Shown here one piece after another: positions 62,225-64,000 of a stretch of DNA of 64,000 nt. The DNA is from Flavobacteriales bacterium UBA2669 (GTDB taxonomy: Bacteria; Bacteroidota; Bacteroidia; Flavobacteriales_E; Vicingaceae), in contig DEMN01000012.1 of the NCBI GenBank assembly GCA_002359215.1, forward strand, positions 248,001 through 312,000, written 5' to 3'. Position numbers and translations under genes: made by a program. Each line of letters opens with the position of its first letter. Position 1 is the first letter of the stretch. Under the pieces are notes generated by a model, which saw only the letters and a list, made by a program, of their open reading frames with translations, was not told where the DNA came from and did not search any database.

Positions 62225-64000
62225 ATGAAAAAAGTACTGAAAATTACAGGAATAACCTTATTAGTTTTATTGGTTTTAATTATTTCGTTACCTTTTATGT
62301 TTAAAGGTAAAATAATAGATATAGTAAAAGAACAAGCCAATGCCAACCTGAATGCAAAAGTAGATTTTGGTGAGTTTGATATGGGCTTAATCAGTACTTT
62401 CCCCAATTTTAATTTTTCTATTAATAACGTTACTGTTGATGGTGTGGATAAATTTGAAGGAACGCAGTTGGCAAATATCAAAAACCTATCTTTAAGAGTA
62501 GATTTAATGAGTGTAATTAGTGGCGATGAAATTAAAATTAAGTCCATTTACATTGATGAACCCACAATAAACGCAATTGTATTGGCAGATACTTCGGCTA
62601 ACTGGGATATTGCTAAAGCAACCGAAGAAATTGAAGAAGAAGTTGTAGAGGAAGAAGCAAGTCCTTTTAAACTGAATTTACAAGATTTAACCATTAAGAG
62701 TGCTAAAATAAATTACGAAGATGCTACCATGAATTTAACCACTTCAATAGTTGGATTAAACTTCAACCTTTCGGGAGATATGACACAAGATGTAACAGAT
62801 TTAGTTACTAAAACAATGATAGAAGAGTTAAATTTGACTATGGATAATGTAGCGTATTTCAAAAAAGCGAATGTAGAAGCTGATGCCATCATTAAAGCAG
62901 ACTTGGCGAATAGTAAATTTACTTTTACCGATAATCAATTTAGATTAAACGAATTATTTTTAGGTTTTGATGGTTGGGTAGCCATTTTTGAAGACAATGA
63001 CGATATAGATATGGACATTACTTTCAATGCTCAGAAAACCGATTTCAAAAATATTTTATCGTTGGTTCCTGCGGTATTTATGACCGATTTTGCATCCGTA
63101 AAAACAGAAGGAAAGTTAGCTTTGAATGGATTTGCTAAAGGAAAAATGACAGAAACTGCTTTACCTGCTTTTGGATTAGATTTATTGGTAGAAAAAGCCA
63201 TGTTTAAATATCCAGATTTACCTAAAGCTGTTAATAATATTCATGTTGATTTGGCTATTTCTAATCCTGGTGGAAGCGAAGATAATACACTTATTAATCT
63301 AAAACGTTTTTACATGGAAATGGCAGGAAACCCTGTTGAAATGAAAATGAAATTAAGCACACCAATTTCCGACCCCAATATTGATGCTAACTTAATAGCT
63401 AAATTAGATTTAGCTTCTGTTAAAGATGTAATGCCAATGGAAGCAGGTGACGAAATGAATGGTAAAATTAATGCAGATGTAACCTTAAAAGGAAAAATGT
63501 CTTCTATAGATAATGAAAGATACGAAGAGTTTGAGGCTAAAGGTAGTTTTGGAATTACCGATATGTTATACAAAAGCGATTCACTTCCATATGACGTGTT
63601 GTTGCAAAGAATGACATTAAATTTCTCTCCACAATTTGTTGAGTTAGCTAATTTTGATGCTCAAATAGGAAAATCAGATATGCATGCTAATGGAAAAATT
63701 GAGAACTTTATTGCTTATGTTTTAGATGATAGTACTAATGTGTTAACAGGGAATTTCATGTTTAATTCTACTTTGATGGACTTAAATGAATTTATGTCTG
63801 AAGAAGAAGTTGCCGCAACAGAAGGTACAGAAGAAGTTGCAGAAGAACCATTAGCGGTTGTTGAAGTTCCGAAAAATATCGATTTTAGTTTAACATCCAC
63901 CTTAAACAAAGTAATTTATGATAACATGGAAATTACTGATATGAAAGGATTGATAACAGTAAAAGACCAAAAAGTAAGCATGAAAGATGTTGGAATGAAT
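62225..64000 (+). CDS. AsmA family protein (partial, runs off the right edge)
   Basis: The first 592 codons of a longer gene stay open from ATG 62225 to the window end. One N-terminal transmembrane helix (about 6-25, ITLLVLLVLIISLPF) is followed by AsmA-like beta-rich sequence: LNAKVDFGEFDMGLISTFPNFNF, NVTVDGVDKFEGTQLANIKNLSLRVDLMSVISG and IKIKSIYIDEPTINAIVLADTSANWDI. AsmA-like proteins are large inner-membrane-anchored periplasmic proteins linked to lipid transport and outer-membrane homeostasis. An acidic linker (about residues 135-150, EEIEEEVVEEEA) and another near 520 are notable. The C-terminal part is missing, so full length and subtype are unknown. Confidence 0.85.
   Translation, partial: MKKVLKITGITLLVLLVLIISLPFMFKGKIIDIVKEQANANLNAKVDFGEFDMGLISTFPNFNFSINNVTVDGVDKFEGTQLANIKNLSLRVDLMSVISGDEIKIKSIYIDEPTINAIVLADTSANWDIAKATEEIEEEVVEEEASPFKLNLQDLTIKSAKINYEDATMNLTTSIVGLNFNLSGDMTQDVTDLVTKTMIEELNLTMDNVAYFKKANVEADAIIKADLANSKFTFTDNQFRLNELFLGFDGWVAIFEDNDDIDMDITFNAQKTDFKNILSLVPAVFMTDFASVKTEGKLALNGFAKGKMTETALPAFGLDLLVEKAMFKYPDLPKAVNNIHVDLAISNPGGSEDNTLINLKRFYMEMAGNPVEMKMKLSTPISDPNIDANLIAKLDLASVKDVMPMEAGDEMNGKINADVTLKGKMSSIDNERYEEFEAKGSFGITDMLYKSDSLPYDVLLQRMTLNFSPQFVELANFDAQIGKSDMHANGKIENFIAYVLDDSTNVLTGNFMFNSTLMDLNEFMSEEEVAATEGTEEVAEEPLAVVEVPKNIDFSLTSTLNKVIYDNMEITDMKGLITVKDQKVSMKDVGMN

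Noticed and set aside
62206..63909. Minus-strand frames opposite the AsmA-like gene
   Set aside because: The plus-strand frame is open for all 592 codons to the window edge and has an AsmA-like N-terminus.
1..64000. CRISPR array, rRNA or tRNA genes, intact insertion sequences
   Set aside because: I looked for regularly spaced short direct repeats with spacers, conserved RNA motifs and transposase motifs and found none. The only tandem repeats are in-frame protein modules.

Overview
This window comes from an AT-rich member of the Bacteroidota, most likely Flavobacteriia/Flavobacteriales. The evidence is several type IX secretion system (T9SS) C-terminal sorting domains, a PorP/SprF protein, a TamL-type BamA lipoprotein, bacillithiol deacetylase BshB1, TAnnTTTG promoter boxes and no clear Shine-Dalgarno sequences. 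Genus and species cannot be read from the window. I see no rRNA, tRNA, CRISPR array, prophage or intact insertion sequence. One gene is cut by each edge: a 3' gene tail at the left and an AsmA-like gene running off the right.

Layout. 0.4-9.0 kb: a T9SS surface-protein cluster of a 1450-aa type B CTD protein, PorP/SprF, a type A CTD protein and a second type B CTD protein. The last two share an N-terminal cysteine-rich domain. 9.0-18.5 kb: housekeeping and envelope genes (WbqC-like, beta-CASP metallo-hydrolase, bshB1, SpoU-type methyltransferase, OmpA/PD40 protein, TamL, a lipoprotein). 18.5-21.0 kb: a small accessory patch with DoxX, a gene apparently split by a frameshift, an unknown gene pair, a gene-tail remnant and palindromic repeats. 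21.0-30.0 kb: a VWA-like membrane protein, a DEDDh exonuclease, and three consecutive TPR/PD40 proteins paralogous to the OmpA/PD40 protein at 12.7 kb. 30.1-35.6 kb: a 2-oxoacid dehydrogenase E2, a DUF6973-like protein, a GNAT, and an SPFH - RsmE - DUF4159 - Crp/Fnr run. 36-44 kb: ClpB, a YfhO-like membrane protein, a T9SS-exported subtilase and a small Lys-rich exported protein. 44-53 kb: a DUF6268 protein, a metallophosphoesterase, a TonB-type receptor, pterin dehydratase, a DUF305 protein and a GH3/serine-hydrolase fusion. 53.2-61.5 kb: an RhlE-type helicase and a complete heavy-metal RND efflux operon with two His-rich exported proteins and an inserted DUF1232 gene. 61.5-64 kb: a conserved small protein and the AsmA-like gene.

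How the genes work together. Most of the window serves the cell envelope: T9SS cargo, outer-membrane assembly (TamL), OmpA/TPR/PD40 proteins, peptidoglycan recycling (GH3 fusion) and metal efflux. No well-defined new defence or biosynthetic system is evident. The least ordinary signals are the neighbouring T9SS proteins with one head and two sorting tails, the PD40 paralog cluster with a degenerate OmpA-like end, the His-rich efflux operon, promoter boxes so close to start codons that transcripts may be leaderless, and the repeat-bearing accessory patch at 18.5-21 kb.
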